Shown: positions 1 through 7,890 of the stretch, in pieces
How positions within the stretch are numbered: the stretch's first letter is position 1
Layout of the letters: every line of letters starts with the position of its first letter
Source: Sedimentisphaerales bacterium
Lineage (GTDB): Bacteria > Planctomycetota > Phycisphaerae > Sedimentisphaerales > Anaerobacaceae
Length of the DNA: 32,675 nt
Assembly (NCBI GenBank): GCA_028277585.1
Contig: JANQFY010000363.1
Coordinates: 1 to 32,675, forward strand
Direction: 5' to 3'
The notes under the pieces: model-generated
Databases searched by the model: none
What the model saw: the letters and a program-made list of their open reading frames with translations, nothing else
What the model was told of the DNA's origin: nothing
Translations under genes and position numbers: made by a program

Positions 1-705
1 GAAGGGGGCACCGGCACGCTCAAGGACGCGATCAACGATGCGCTGCGCTACTGGACGGCGCACGTGGCCGACACGTTCTACCTGTTCGGCACCGCCGCCG
101 GACCCCACCCTTATCCCACGATCGTCAAGCACTTCCAGAGTTGCATCAGCATCGAGGCGCGACAGCAGTGCCTGGACCAGTTGGGTCGGTTGCCCGATAT
201 GGTGGTCGCCTGCGTCGGCGGGGGCAGTAATGCGATCGGCGCCTTTGCGAACTTCATCGACGACAAGGACGTCAAGCTCATCGGCGTTGAGGCCGGCGGC
301 AAGGGCGTTGCTACGGGCCAGCACGCCGCGTCCCTGGTGGCCGGCAGACCGGGCATCCTGCACGGGGCGCGGGCCTACCTGCTACAGGACGAGGACGGTC
401 AGGTCGTCGACACCGAATCCATCAGCGCGGGGCTGGACTACCCGGCAGTTGGACCTGAGCATTGCCTGCTCAAGGACACCGGGCGCGCCGAATACGTGGC
501 CGCCAATGACGAGGACGTGCTGGAGACGTTCGGGCTCCTGACGCGCATCGAGGGCATTATCCCGGCCCTGGAAAGCACGCACGCCCTGAGCTACGTCGTC
601 AGTCTGAAGGGCCAACTGGCGCCGGAGACCGTCGTCATGGTGAACCTCTCAGGGCGAGGCGATAAGGACGTTGGCATCGTTGAGGAGCATCGACCTTTGG
701 GATAG
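1..705 (+). CDS. trpB: Tryptophan synthase beta chain, C-terminal part (5' end outside window)
   Basis: The reading frame is open from base 1 to the TAG at 703-705 and starts inside the protein. It encodes about 234 residues matching the C-terminal half of TrpB, the PLP enzyme that joins indole to serine in the last step of tryptophan synthesis. Visible family signatures are [17 protein letters not shown], the PLP-phosphate loop [12 protein letters not shown], and [15 protein letters not shown], whose Glu is the conserved active-site region residue of the family. The PLP-binding lysine lies upstream, outside the window. trpA follows after 51 bases on the same strand, so the two subunits are probably co-transcribed and form the usual alpha2-beta2 channelling complex. 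The frame ends in a normal C-terminus with no sign of damage. Confidence 0.96.
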   Translation, partial: EGGTGTLKDAINDALRYWTAHVADTFYLFGTAAGPHPYPTIVKHFQSCISIEARQQCLDQLGRLPDMVVACVGGGSNAIGAFANFIDDKDVKLIGVEAGGKGVATGQHAASLVAGRPGILHGARAYLLQDEDGQVVDTESISAGLDYPAVGPEHCLLKDTGRAEYVAANDEDVLETFGLLTRIEGIIPALESTHALSYVVSLKGQLAPETVVMVNLSGRGDKDVGIVEEHRPLG

Positions 706-756
706 GTCCGATTGGACCTATGGGACCTATTGCCACTGCAAGCAAGGCAGACGATT

Positions 757-1566
757 ATGAAATCATATCGCGACGTGTTCTCCGAATTGAATGGCTGGCA
801 GCGAGCGGCCCTGATCCCGTTTTTCGTGATTGGCGACCCGGATTTCGATACGAGCCTGGCGCTGGTCAAGGCGGCCATCGACGCCGGGGCGGACGTCCTC
901 GAATTGGGGATTCCCTTCTCCGATCCGATCGCGGACGGCCCCACGATCCAGAAGGCGGATATCCGGGCCGTGGCGAGCGGCATCAATGTCCACAAAGCGC
1001 TCGATTTCATCAAGGAAGTCAAGCGTCACAAGGACATCCCCATCGGGTTGCTGATGTACTACAACCTGATTTGCCATTACGGGATCGAGAGCTTCTTCCA
1101 GGACTTCCACGCGGCCGGGGTCAACAGCGTCCTGGTAGCCGACATGAGCATCGACGATGCGGATGAGGTGCTCGGCCCGGGCCAGACGGCGGGCCTGGAC
1201 AGTGTGTTCATGGTGACGCCCAACACGGCGCCGGGGCGTATGCAACGCATCGCCTCCCAGACGACGGGATTCATCTACACCGTCTCGCTACTGGGTGTCA
1301 CGGGCAGTCGCGAGGCCCTGTCCGGATCGGTCGAGGGCCTGGTCACGCAGTTGAAGAGCCTGACGGACGCGCCCGTCTGCGTCGGATTCGGTATCAGCAA
1401 GCCGGAGCACGCCCGCGCCGTGGCGGACGCGGGCGCCGACGGCGTCATCATCGGCTCGCGAATTGTCGGCATGGTTGAAGCGAATCTGGGACACCCTGAG
1501 CAGATGATCGCCGAGATCACCACCTTCATCGGCGAGGTCAAAGCGGCGCTGGCTGCGTCCGCATAA
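757..1566 (+). CDS. trpA: Tryptophan synthase alpha chain
   Basis: A 269-aa cytoplasmic TIM-barrel protein, the normal TrpA length. It cleaves indole-3-glycerol phosphate to indole and glyceraldehyde-3-phosphate and hands indole to TrpB, encoded just upstream. The signature LELGIPFSDPIADGPTIQ places the catalytic pair at Glu49 and Asp60, the same numbers as in E. coli TrpA. VGFGISKPEHA and DGVIIGSRIV match the phosphate-binding end of the barrel. The frame can be extended to a TTG at 712, but the ATG at 757 gives the family's usual N-terminus (MKSYRDVFSEL) and has a weak AAGG-type ribosome site at about 743-747. There is no separate promoter in the 51-base gap after trpB, so translation from a shared mRNA is likely. 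Confidence 0.96.
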   Translation: MKSYRDVFSELNGWQRAALIPFFVIGDPDFDTSLALVKAAIDAGADVLELGIPFSDPIADGPTIQKADIRAVASGINVHKALDFIKEVKRHKDIPIGLLMYYNLICHYGIESFFQDFHAAGVNSVLVADMSIDDADEVLGPGQTAGLDSVFMVTPNTAPGRMQRIASQTTGFIYTVSLLGVTGSREALSGSVEGLVTQLKSLTDAPVCVGFGISKPEHARAVADAGADGVIIGSRIVGMVEANLGHPEQMIAEITTFIGEVKAALAASA

Positions 1567-1579
1567 CCTCGCCCGGTTC

Positions 1580-1614
1580 GGCGCGCCGCGAGAGGCAGCG
1601 ATGCGCGGCGCGTC
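1580..1614 (+). terminator. GC-rich hairpin after trpA (weak terminator candidate)
   Basis: A stem of about 11 bp including one G-U pair (left arm 1580-1590, right arm 1604-1614, 13-nt loop) lies 14 bases after the trpA stop. No T-run follows, so intrinsic termination is uncertain. It could be a pause or an mRNA-end stabilising structure. Confidence 0.3.
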
Positions 1615-1828
1615 GCCGGTCTGGCCCCTCCCGAATCCGTCCAATCAGCCGCGTCGACCATCGACATCGCCTCCGTTCTATTTCCGCCTCAGGCGAACAG
1701 TCCCCGCCCAACGACAGTACGAACTCCAATGCCGGACATTTAACTTCTCAAATCCAGTAGGATATCGTCGAAATGACCGATGATGGTCTGAAATGAACAC
1801 GGAATGCTGCAATTGGAAGGATCATACC

Positions 1829-2749
1829 ATGAAACGGACCTCAACAGTGCTCTTCATTGCCCTGGCCGCCATCGTATCGGCTTCGACCGCGTTGGGCCAA
1901 CCCCCAGCCAGGCAACGTCCCACCAGGCCCGGCGAGGCGATGGCTCCACGCCGTCAGAATGCCGAACAACGTCAAATGGCCCAGAAGATCCGCGACGAGA
2001 TTGCGGACCTTAAAGGGCACCAGGAGATCCTGATCGCCCAGTTGAAGGCCATCCACGCTTCGGCCCTCAAGGAGAAGGCAGCCGCAACGGCCGATAAGAT
2101 CGAGAAGCTCATCGCCGATCGACAGGACGTCTTCCAGATGCGATTGGAGAAGTTGCAGGAGCGACAGCAACGGGTCCAACGCGCCCTGCGCGAGCGGATG
2201 CAGCGACCGGACCGGCCCCAACGAAACGGCCGAAAAGCGCCCGAGTTCAAGCTGAGCAGTTTCGACGGCCGATCCGTCTCCCTATCCCAGTACAAGGATA
2301 GAGTCGTCGTCCTGGAATGGTTCAATATGGAGTGTCCGTTCTCGAAGTATCATTACGCGACCAAGCCGACCATGGTCGACCTGGCCAACAAGTACAAAGA
2401 CAAGGAAGTCGTCTGGCTGGCGATCAACAGCACGAACCATACAACCCCTGAGGTCAACACCGCCTTCGCCAAGAAGCACAAGCTGCCCTTCCCGATTCTC
2501 GACGATCGCGCCGGTCGCGTGGGACGCGCCTATGGCGCCCGAACGACGCCGCACATCATCATCGTCGACAAGGACGGGAACATCGCCTACAACGGCGCAA
2601 TCGACAGCGCCCCGATGGGCAAGGCGAAGCCCGGCGTCAAGAGCATCAACTACGTAGACCAGGCGCTGGCCCAGTTGACATCGGGCCAGAAGGTCGCCAC
2701 GCCGGCGACCCCGCCGTACGGATGCTCCGTCAAGTACGCGCGCCGGTAG
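1829..2749 (+). CDS. Exported redoxin (thioredoxin-fold) protein with coiled-coil N-terminal region
   Basis: A 306-aa protein starting at the ATG at 1829, with GGAAGG at 1815-1820 as ribosome site; an in-frame upstream ATG at 1793 lacks one. Residues 1-23 form a signal peptide, with predicted cleavage near STALGQ. Residues of about 45-130 are Lys/Glu/Gln/Arg-rich heptad-like sequence likely to form a coiled coil. Residues of about 140-285 are an AhpC/TSA-like redoxin domain, with the active site at Cys169 in the motif NMECPFSKYHY and the cis-Pro motif ARTTPHIIIVD. The second Cys of a CXXC is replaced (C-P-F-S). The only other mature-region Cys I see is Cys299 in the C-terminal PYGCSVKY motif, which could act as the resolving cysteine. 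Substrate is unknown; a periplasmic peroxiredoxin or thiol-disulfide role is inferred from the fold. Confidence 0.85.
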   Translation: MKRTSTVLFIALAAIVSASTALGQPPARQRPTRPGEAMAPRRQNAEQRQMAQKIRDEIADLKGHQEILIAQLKAIHASALKEKAAATADKIEKLIADRQDVFQMRLEKLQERQQRVQRALRERMQRPDRPQRNGRKAPEFKLSSFDGRSVSLSQYKDRVVVLEWFNMECPFSKYHYATKPTMVDLANKYKDKEVVWLAINSTNHTTPEVNTAFAKKHKLPFPILDDRAGRVGRAYGARTTPHIIIVDKDGNIAYNGAIDSAPMGKAKPGVKSINYVDQALAQLTSGQKVATPATPPYGCSVKYARR

Positions 2750-2817
2750 CGCACACGCGGGCGATCGGCCGTAGAATCCGACTCATCCGCCATCAGACAA
2801 TCTGTTAGACCGATCCA

Positions 2818-2874
2818 GGCTCCTGGACGCCGACACGTCTCGACATACGTCGAAACTGCTGGCGTCCAGGAGCC
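2818..2874 (+). repeat. Perfect 14-bp inverted repeat with nested hairpin upstream of the GH172 gene
   Basis: The arms at 2818-2831 (GGCTCCTGGACGCC) and 2861-2874 are exact reverse complements separated by 29 bases. Inside the loop, TCGAC and GTCGA (2840-2853) form a second small hairpin with loop ATAC. It lies 68 bases after the redoxin stop and 87 bases before the next gene's start. No T-run follows the right arm. It could be a terminator variant, an operator, or a structured leader element of the downstream mRNA. Confidence 0.6.
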
Positions 2875-2961
2875 TTCGTTATTAGAATACACGCCTTGGA
2901 GGGCATGACCACGCGCCCTGTAACCCATAGACACCGCTCGCGGAAGACAAGGAGGTCCGGC

Positions 2962-5900
2962 ATGAAGCACCGTCCGCAGATCGTATCCCCCCTGCTCACC
3001 TTGGTTCTCGTCGCTATCGTTCTGCTCACCACCGGCGTCCCAAGCCTCGCCCAGGGCGGCGAGCCCGAGGAACTCAGCTACGTGAATCTGGTCAGACGTC
3101 TGACGGACATGGAATACCTGGCGACCTTGCCCCAACCAGGCGAGCAATGCGCCCAATGGTCGAGTTGGGACCGGCGGAGCCAGTACGACGCCGCGTCGGA
3201 CCGATACGTAAGCTGGGACGCCAACGGGGACGGCGACGGAATCATCCGCAAGGAAGGAAATGAATCGGTCTTCGCCGAGATCGAGGGTCCGGGCGTGATC
3301 TGGCGCATCTGGTCGGCGCTGGCCAAAGAGGGGCACGTGAAGATCACCCTCGACGGCGCCGAGGAACCGGCGGTCGACCTGCCCTTCATCGGGTACTTCA
3401 ACCTGGAGAACGAGCCGTTCACCTATCCCGCCCTGGTGCACGAAACGGCTCGGGGACTGAACTGCTACGTTCCGATCCCCTTCCAGAAGTCCTGCAAGAT
3501 CACCGCCTCCGGCGACTGGGGACGCTACTATCACTTCACCTACACAACGTATCCAAAAGGAACGGTGCTGCCCACATTCTCGCGGAGGCTGTCGGACCAG
3601 GAGCGGCGCGCCCTGAGTCGCGCCAACACGGTATTGACCGAGTGCAGTCACGGCTCGCTCGTCCGCCGGCGTAACCAGCAATACACCAAGAAGGCTGTCA
3701 CTGTCCGGCCCGGTGAGACCGTCACAGTCCTCCAACTCGACGGGGCCCAGGCCATCACGGGCATGGAAGTCAACGTGGACCTCCCCAAGGCAGCCGACAG
3801 CCTCGACGTCCTGAGGGAATTGGCCCTGCACATGTACTGGGACGGTGAATCGCAACCCAGCGTCTGGACCCCGTTGGGCGACTTTTTCGGCACCGCGCCG
3901 GGTATCAACATGTACCGCTCATTGCCCCTGGGCATCAGCGAGCGCAGTCTGTACTGCAAGTGGTACATGCCGTTCAAGACCCAGGGCGTGGTCAAACTGA
4001 CCAACGACGGCGACACCGCCCGAAGGGTCCGGTTCTCGATCGGCCATGCGCCGCTGACCAAGCCCATCGAATCGCTCGGGCGCTTCCACGCCAAGTGGCA
4101 CCGCGACGCCTTCCTGCCCGACGACCCCGAGCGGCGCAAGATCGACTGGACCATGCTCAAGACCGAGGGTCGCGGCCGGTTCTGTGGCGTCATGCTGCAT
4201 GTCTGGAACCCGCGCGGCGGCTGGTGGGGCGAAGGCGATGAGAAGTTCTTTGTCGACGGTGAATCGTTCCCCTCGACGTTCGGCACCGGCTCGGAGGACT
4301 ACTTCGGCTACGCCTGGTGTGACCCCGAACTCTTTCAGAACTGCTACCACAACCAGACGATCAGCATGAAAAACCGGGGGCACATTTCGGTCAACCGCTG
4401 GCACATCGCCGACAATGTCCCCTTCCAGACGTCATTCGAGGCAGCGATCGAGAAGTACTACAAGAACGATCGGCCCACGTTGTACGCCGCGACGACCTAC
4501 TGGTATCAAGCCGCCGGGCAGAACGATCCGTACCAGCCCGTCCCGGTCGCCGAGCGCAAGGGATATTGGCATCCGATCGAGGTGTTCAAGATCCGAGGGG
4601 CCCTGGAAGGCGAGCAACTCCCGATTCTGAAACGAACTGGCGGCAATACCCAGACGCAGGAGATGTACGGATACGGCCCCCATTGGAGCAACGAGGCCCA
4701 CCTCTGGTGGACCGGCGCCAAGCCGGGCGACAAGCTGGAGATCGCCCTGCCCGTGGCAAACACGGGCGCCCAGCGCCTCAGGATGCAACTGACCAAAGCA
4801 ATCGACTATGGGATCGTCCAACTCTATCTGAACGGCAAGAAGCTGCCCGGCCCGATCGACCTCTACAACGACGGGGTGGTCACGACGGGCGTTCTGGATA
4901 TGGGCGTGCACGAACTGACGCGGGGCGGGCACATCCTCCAGATCGAGATCGTTGGCGCCAACGAGAAGGCGGTCAAGGGCTACATGGTCGGCCTGGACTG
5001 CGTCACGCTGGAAGGCGTCCCGGCGCCAGGTTTCTATCTGTCGGAAGACCCCAACTACACGCTCCTCGATTCGGCCCGCGATTCGATCCGCTTCACGACC
5101 GATTACACGCTGGTCAAGTACAAGGGACATCTCGCCTGCAAGTCCAGCTTCGTCGACAAGGACGGCAATATCATGGGCTGGCACGATTTTGGTAACCTCG
5201 AGGGGCCCGGCTGGGCCGCCAACGCGGCCGGCGGCGCGTATGAACTCTACGCCTTCGCGCTGTACGAGAAGAACGAGGCGCTGCGGAAAAAGGCCCTGTC
5301 CCTGCTCGATCATGTCCTGGAAAACGGCTTCATCAACCATGACACGGGCTTCATCACGGGCTACCGCGAGACGACCACCGACAAGTACTTCCTGAACTAT
5401 CAGCACCGGAACAACTGGTTCTGCCCCGGTTCGATGGCGCGGATCGCCTACCAACTGTTGCTCTTCAGCGACATCGTGGACGAGCCGCGCAAGAGCAGGA
5501 TGCGACAGGTCGCGATCAAGACGTCCCAGTGGATCGACAAGCACGTCAAGTCGACCTCCAACGGCTGGTACCCGCGTCGGTGCAAACCATCGGGAGAGCA
5601 CTTCCCGCAAAACGCCTATGGCGACGGGGACATCCTCTTCGAAAAGAGCGCCGATGGGCTGTTCATCGTGCAACTCCAGACCGCACTGACCGAGCGAGGC
5701 CTGGCGGACTACAAACAGACGGTGCGTAAGAAGGTGGACGTCGTCATGGAACTGGGGGGCATCTTCGGGAGCATCAACCACGACACCTACGACGAGCACG
5801 AGAGCGTCGCGTATGCCGTCGCGTTTCGCACGTTACGCGCCGCCGCCCGCCTGCTTGACGACGACCAGGTGCGGCAGTTCGCCTATGACAAGTGCCTGGC

Positions 5901-6282
5901 CGGTCTGGATCAATTCAAGATGGCCGAGGACCGCAACGGGATCCAGACCCAGGGCCTTCTCTATATGGAAAAGAGCTGGGACACGGCCTACCTCTGGGAG
6001 AACGCCGAGGCCGCGTCCGCCTTCTTTGAGGCCTACAAGGACACCGGAAAGGACCAATACAAACGCGACGGCCTGACCATCCTCCGCGCCATCGCCAAGC
6101 ATCATCAGCCCGGCACGGGCTTCCTGACCGAGGGCGTCGACTGGAACAACCACGTCGGAGAGCAGCATCACTTCGGCGGCCTGAAGTATGGTGACATCCG
6201 CTACACGGAACCGCTACTGAACAACCAGCACATCGTCGAACCGACGTTGATCGGTATCGAACTGGGAATCATCAAGGACTAG
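2962..6282 (+). CDS. Exported GH172 (DUF2961) glycoside hydrolase fused to an alpha/alpha-barrel domain
   Basis: A 1106-aa protein. The start at 2962 has AAGGAGG at 2949-2955; the frame runs further upstream without a better start. Residues 1-31 are a signal peptide. Residues of about 35-600 resemble DUF2961, now CAZy GH172, which includes alpha-D-fructofuranosidase and D-arabinofuranosidase activities. Family features are LPQPGEQCAQWSSWDRRS, a GPGVIWRIW strand and FGTGSEDYFGYAW. Glu424 (WWGEGDE) and Glu445 (GSEDYF) are 21 residues apart, the spacing I recall for the catalytic pair of a characterised GH172 enzyme, so they are the likely catalytic residues. Residues of about 600-685 form a beta-rich linker domain. 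Residues of about 750-1106 are helical, with repeated GGAYELYAFAL, WFCPGSMARIAYQ and WDTAYLWENAEAASAFFEAY segments typical of an (alpha/alpha)6 toroid such as GH88/GH127-like or lyase folds. The substrate is probably a complex polysaccharide. The second domain's activity is unknown. Confidence 0.88.
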   Translation: MKHRPQIVSPLLTLVLVAIVLLTTGVPSLAQGGEPEELSYVNLVRRLTDMEYLATLPQPGEQCAQWSSWDRRSQYDAASDRYVSWDANGDGDGIIRKEGNESVFAEIEGPGVIWRIWSALAKEGHVKITLDGAEEPAVDLPFIGYFNLENEPFTYPALVHETARGLNCYVPIPFQKSCKITASGDWGRYYHFTYTTYPKGTVLPTFSRRLSDQERRALSRANTVLTECSHGSLVRRRNQQYTKKAVTVRPGETVTVLQLDGAQAITGMEVNVDLPKAADSLDVLRELALHMYWDGESQPSVWTPLGDFFGTAPGINMYRSLPLGISERSLYCKWYMPFKTQGVVKLTNDGDTARRVRFSIGHAPLTKPIESLGRFHAKWHRDAFLPDDPERRKIDWTMLKTEGRGRFCGVMLHVWNPRGGWWGEGDEKFFVDGESFPSTFGTGSEDYFGYAWCDPELFQNCYHNQTISMKNRGHISVNRWHIADNVPFQTSFEAAIEKYYKNDRPTLYAATTYWYQAAGQNDPYQPVPVAERKGYWHPIEVFKIRGALEGEQLPILKRTGGNTQTQEMYGYGPHWSNEAHLWWTGAKPGDKLEIALPVANTGAQRLRMQLTKAIDYGIVQLYLNGKKLPGPIDLYNDGVVTTGVLDMGVHELTRGGHILQIEIVGANEKAVKGYMVGLDCVTLEGVPAPGFYLSEDPNYTLLDSARDSIRFTTDYTLVKYKGHLACKSSFVDKDGNIMGWHDFGNLEGPGWAANAAGGAYELYAFALYEKNEALRKKALSLLDHVLENGFINHDTGFITGYRETTTDKYFLNYQHRNNWFCPGSMARIAYQLLLFSDIVDEPRKSRMRQVAIKTSQWIDKHVKSTSNGWYPRRCKPSGEHFPQNAYGDGDILFEKSADGLFIVQLQTALTERGLADYKQTVRKKVDVVMELGGIFGSINHDTYDEHESVAYAVAFRTLRAAARLLDDDQVRQFAYDKCLAGLDQFKMAEDRNGIQTQGLLYMEKSWDTAYLWENAEAASAFFEAYKDTGKDQYKRDGLTILRAIAKHHQPGTGFLTEGVDWNNHVGEQHHFGGLKYGDIRYTEPLLNNQHIVEPTLIGIELGIIKD

Positions 6283-6331
6283 CGTTTGCCGATAGAACCG
6301 CCTCCTTATCGAGGAGGCCATCTCCGGAGTC

Positions 6332-6907
6332 ATGGAAATGATACGAGACCTTGTCGTCAGCAATCGCAGTTGCCGCCGGTTTCATGAAGACGCCGCCATC
6401 GAGCGAAGCACACTGGAGGAACTCGTCGATCTGGCGCGGCTTTCGCCCTCGGCGGCGAACCAGCAGCCCCTCAAGTACATCCTCTCCAGCGACCCGAAGA
6501 GCAACACAGCGATCTTTCCCCACCTGTTCTGGGCGGGCTATCTGAAGGACTGGCCCGGCCCGGTGGAGGGCGAACGGCCCGCGGCCTACATCATCATCCT
6601 GGGCGACACGCGCATCACCCGCACGTTCGGGTGTGACCATGGGATCGCCGCCCAGAGCATGCTGTTGGGCGCCCGGGAGAAGGGGCTGGCCGGCTGCATG
6701 ATCGGGCTAATCGAGAAGGATGACCTGCGCGAAGCCCTGGACATCTCGACACGATACGAGATCCTCCTGGTCGTCGCGCTGGGAAAACCACGAGAAGAGG
6801 TGGCGATCGAGGACGTCGGGGCCGATGGCAACATCAAGTATTGGCGGGACGATCAGGGCGTTCACCATGTTCCCAAGCGCACGCTTAAGGATCTAATCGT
6901 CAGCTAA
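6332..6907 (+). CDS. Nitroreductase family protein (FMN-dependent)
   Basis: A 191-aa cytoplasmic protein with the nitroreductase signatures NRSCRRFHED near residue 11, which binds the FMN phosphate, ARLSPSAANQQP near residue 34, and GIAAQSMLLGAREKGLAGC in the middle. Such proteins use NAD(P)H and FMN to reduce nitro compounds, quinones or other electron acceptors; the natural substrate cannot be read from the sequence. Two starts are possible. The ATG at 6332 fits the usual N-terminus spacing before the SCRRF motif, whereas the ATG at 6338 is better spaced (8 bases) from GGAG at 6326-6329. A hairpin at 6300-6318 hides an AGGAGG in its right arm (6312-6317). The gene lies 49 bases after the GH172 gene, so co-transcription is possible. 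A clear intrinsic terminator follows at 6942. Confidence 0.9.
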   Translation: MEMIRDLVVSNRSCRRFHEDAAIERSTLEELVDLARLSPSAANQQPLKYILSSDPKSNTAIFPHLFWAGYLKDWPGPVEGERPAAYIIILGDTRITRTFGCDHGIAAQSMLLGAREKGLAGCMIGLIEKDDLREALDISTRYEILLVVALGKPREEVAIEDVGADGNIKYWRDDQGVHHVPKRTLKDLIVS

Positions 6908-6941
6908 CAAAGCAACCCATCGATGCCACTGAAGCCAGCGA

Positions 6942-6968
6942 CGCGGGTCCGGACGGGCCCGCGTTTTC
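6942..6968 (+). terminator. Intrinsic terminator after the nitroreductase gene
   Basis: A 9-bp stem (6942-6950 with 6955-6963, one G-T mismatch pairing as G-U in RNA) has a GGAC loop and is followed directly by TTTTCATTT. It sits 34 bases after the stop codon and ends just before the next promoter. Confidence 0.75.
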
Positions 6969-6970
6969 AT

Positions 6971-6999
6971 TTGGGGGCCAACTCCGAAGCCGCTATAAT
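6971..6999 (+). promoter_or_regulatory. Sigma70-like promoter for the prepilin-like gene
   Basis: TTGGGG at 6971-6976, a 17-base spacer and a perfect TATAAT at 6994-6999, 41 bases ahead of the start codon at 7041 and immediately after a terminator. The -10 box matches consensus fully; the -35 box matches only TTG. Confidence 0.6.
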
Positions 7000-7040
7000 G
7001 GACGCTGCCCAGAATAGTCTTCTTGAGAGGCCCCGACACC

Positions 7041-7727
7041 ATGATGCATAGACACCATGGCTTCACGCTGATCGAACTGCTGGTTGTCATCGCCATCATC
7101 GCCCTGCTCATGGGTATCCTCGTCCCCGTCCTGCACAAGGCGCGCGAACAGGGCAAAGACATCGTTTGCCGCAACAACCTGCGGCAGGTCGGCCTGGGAG
7201 CGAATCTCTATGCCGAGGACTGCGACCAGTACCTGCCCCGCGGGGCGGCCGGCAATGTGGCCTGGTACGTGCTCTTCATGCCCTATCTGGCGCAGAAGCC
7301 GATCGGGAACGACTATCGGAACGTGGAGATCTATCGGTGTCCGAGCTATCCGGACAAGGAGCAGACGGTCTGTTACATCGTCAACGGCTGGGACTTCGAC
7401 AGTCGGACCGACACAACCGGCCATGAAATCCTCAAGCCCAGTCGGCTGACCCAGTGCGACCGGCGGGCCGAAACCCTCTACCTGACCGACAATGAGGACG
7501 GTCCCTGGCGCTACATCGTCCGCACGGCGACCGATCCCGGGATCAACCGGTGCGACATCTGGCATCCGGGGCACTTGCCGACCTCCGACAGCGAGGACGT
7601 CACCACCGGGCGCCGCGTCGCCCGCGCCCGGCACAAGACCGGCGCCAATGTCCTCTACCTCGACTGGCACGTCGAGTGGATGGATGCTGAAACGATGAGC
7701 ATCGATATGTGGCGTTTCAAACGATAG
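7041..7727 (+). CDS. Prepilin-like protein with type IV pilin/type II pseudopilin leader
   Basis: A 228-aa protein with start ATG at 7041 and GAGAGG at 7025-7030 as ribosome site. A short basic leader ending in HHG precedes FTLIELLVVIAIIALLMGIL, the N-methylation/cleavage signal and hydrophobic helix of type IV pilins and type II pseudopilins. A prepilin peptidase should cut between Gly and Phe. The C-terminal RARHKTGANVLYLDWHVEWM resembles the H-X9-DG end of the large planctomycete DUF1559-type family, although Asp-Trp-His replaces the usual Asp-Gly-His. Between them is a beta-rich globular region with cysteines (RCPSYPDKEQTVC) that could form a disulfide. Planctomycete genomes carry many such proteins of unknown function; this one has its own promoter and terminator, so it is probably a single-gene unit and not part of a secretion operon. 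Confidence 0.9.
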   Translation: MMHRHHGFTLIELLVVIAIIALLMGILVPVLHKAREQGKDIVCRNNLRQVGLGANLYAEDCDQYLPRGAAGNVAWYVLFMPYLAQKPIGNDYRNVEIYRCPSYPDKEQTVCYIVNGWDFDSRTDTTGHEILKPSRLTQCDRRAETLYLTDNEDGPWRYIVRTATDPGINRCDIWHPGHLPTSDSEDVTTGRRVARARHKTGANVLYLDWHVEWMDAETMSIDMWRFKR

Positions 7728-7753
7728 CGACCCGATCCAGCCTCCGCCCGGAC

Positions 7754-7796
7754 GGCGCGAACCGGGCTTTCAGAGCCCCGAAAAGTCGCCTTTTTT
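7754..7796 (+). terminator. Terminator after the prepilin-like gene
   Basis: An inner hairpin GGGCT/AGCCC (7764-7768, 7774-7778) sits within an outer GGCG/CGCC stem (7754-7757, 7787-7790). Six Ts follow directly at 7791-7796. The internal loop between stems makes it less regular than the other terminators here. Confidence 0.5.
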
Positions 7797-7890
7797 CTGT
7801 TCACAAGGTATGTCTGCCCCTATACTCTGGGCGATCCACGGCGAGTGGACTTCGTTCCAAAGCAAGGTAGTTATTTCAGGAGGTATAGCG

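Noticed and set aside
2650..3855. A 401-codon open frame on the minus strand across the GH172 gene
   Set aside because: It is antisense to a well-supported gene, has no family resemblance or ribosome site and crosses the 14-bp inverted repeat. Long antisense frames are expected at this GC content.
6300..6318. Hairpin GCCTCCT/AGGAGGC before the nitroreductase, considered as a terminator or RNA thermometer
   Set aside because: There is no T-run, and the hidden AGGAGG is 14 bases from the start with a second GGAG closer, so control of translation by this hairpin is only speculative.
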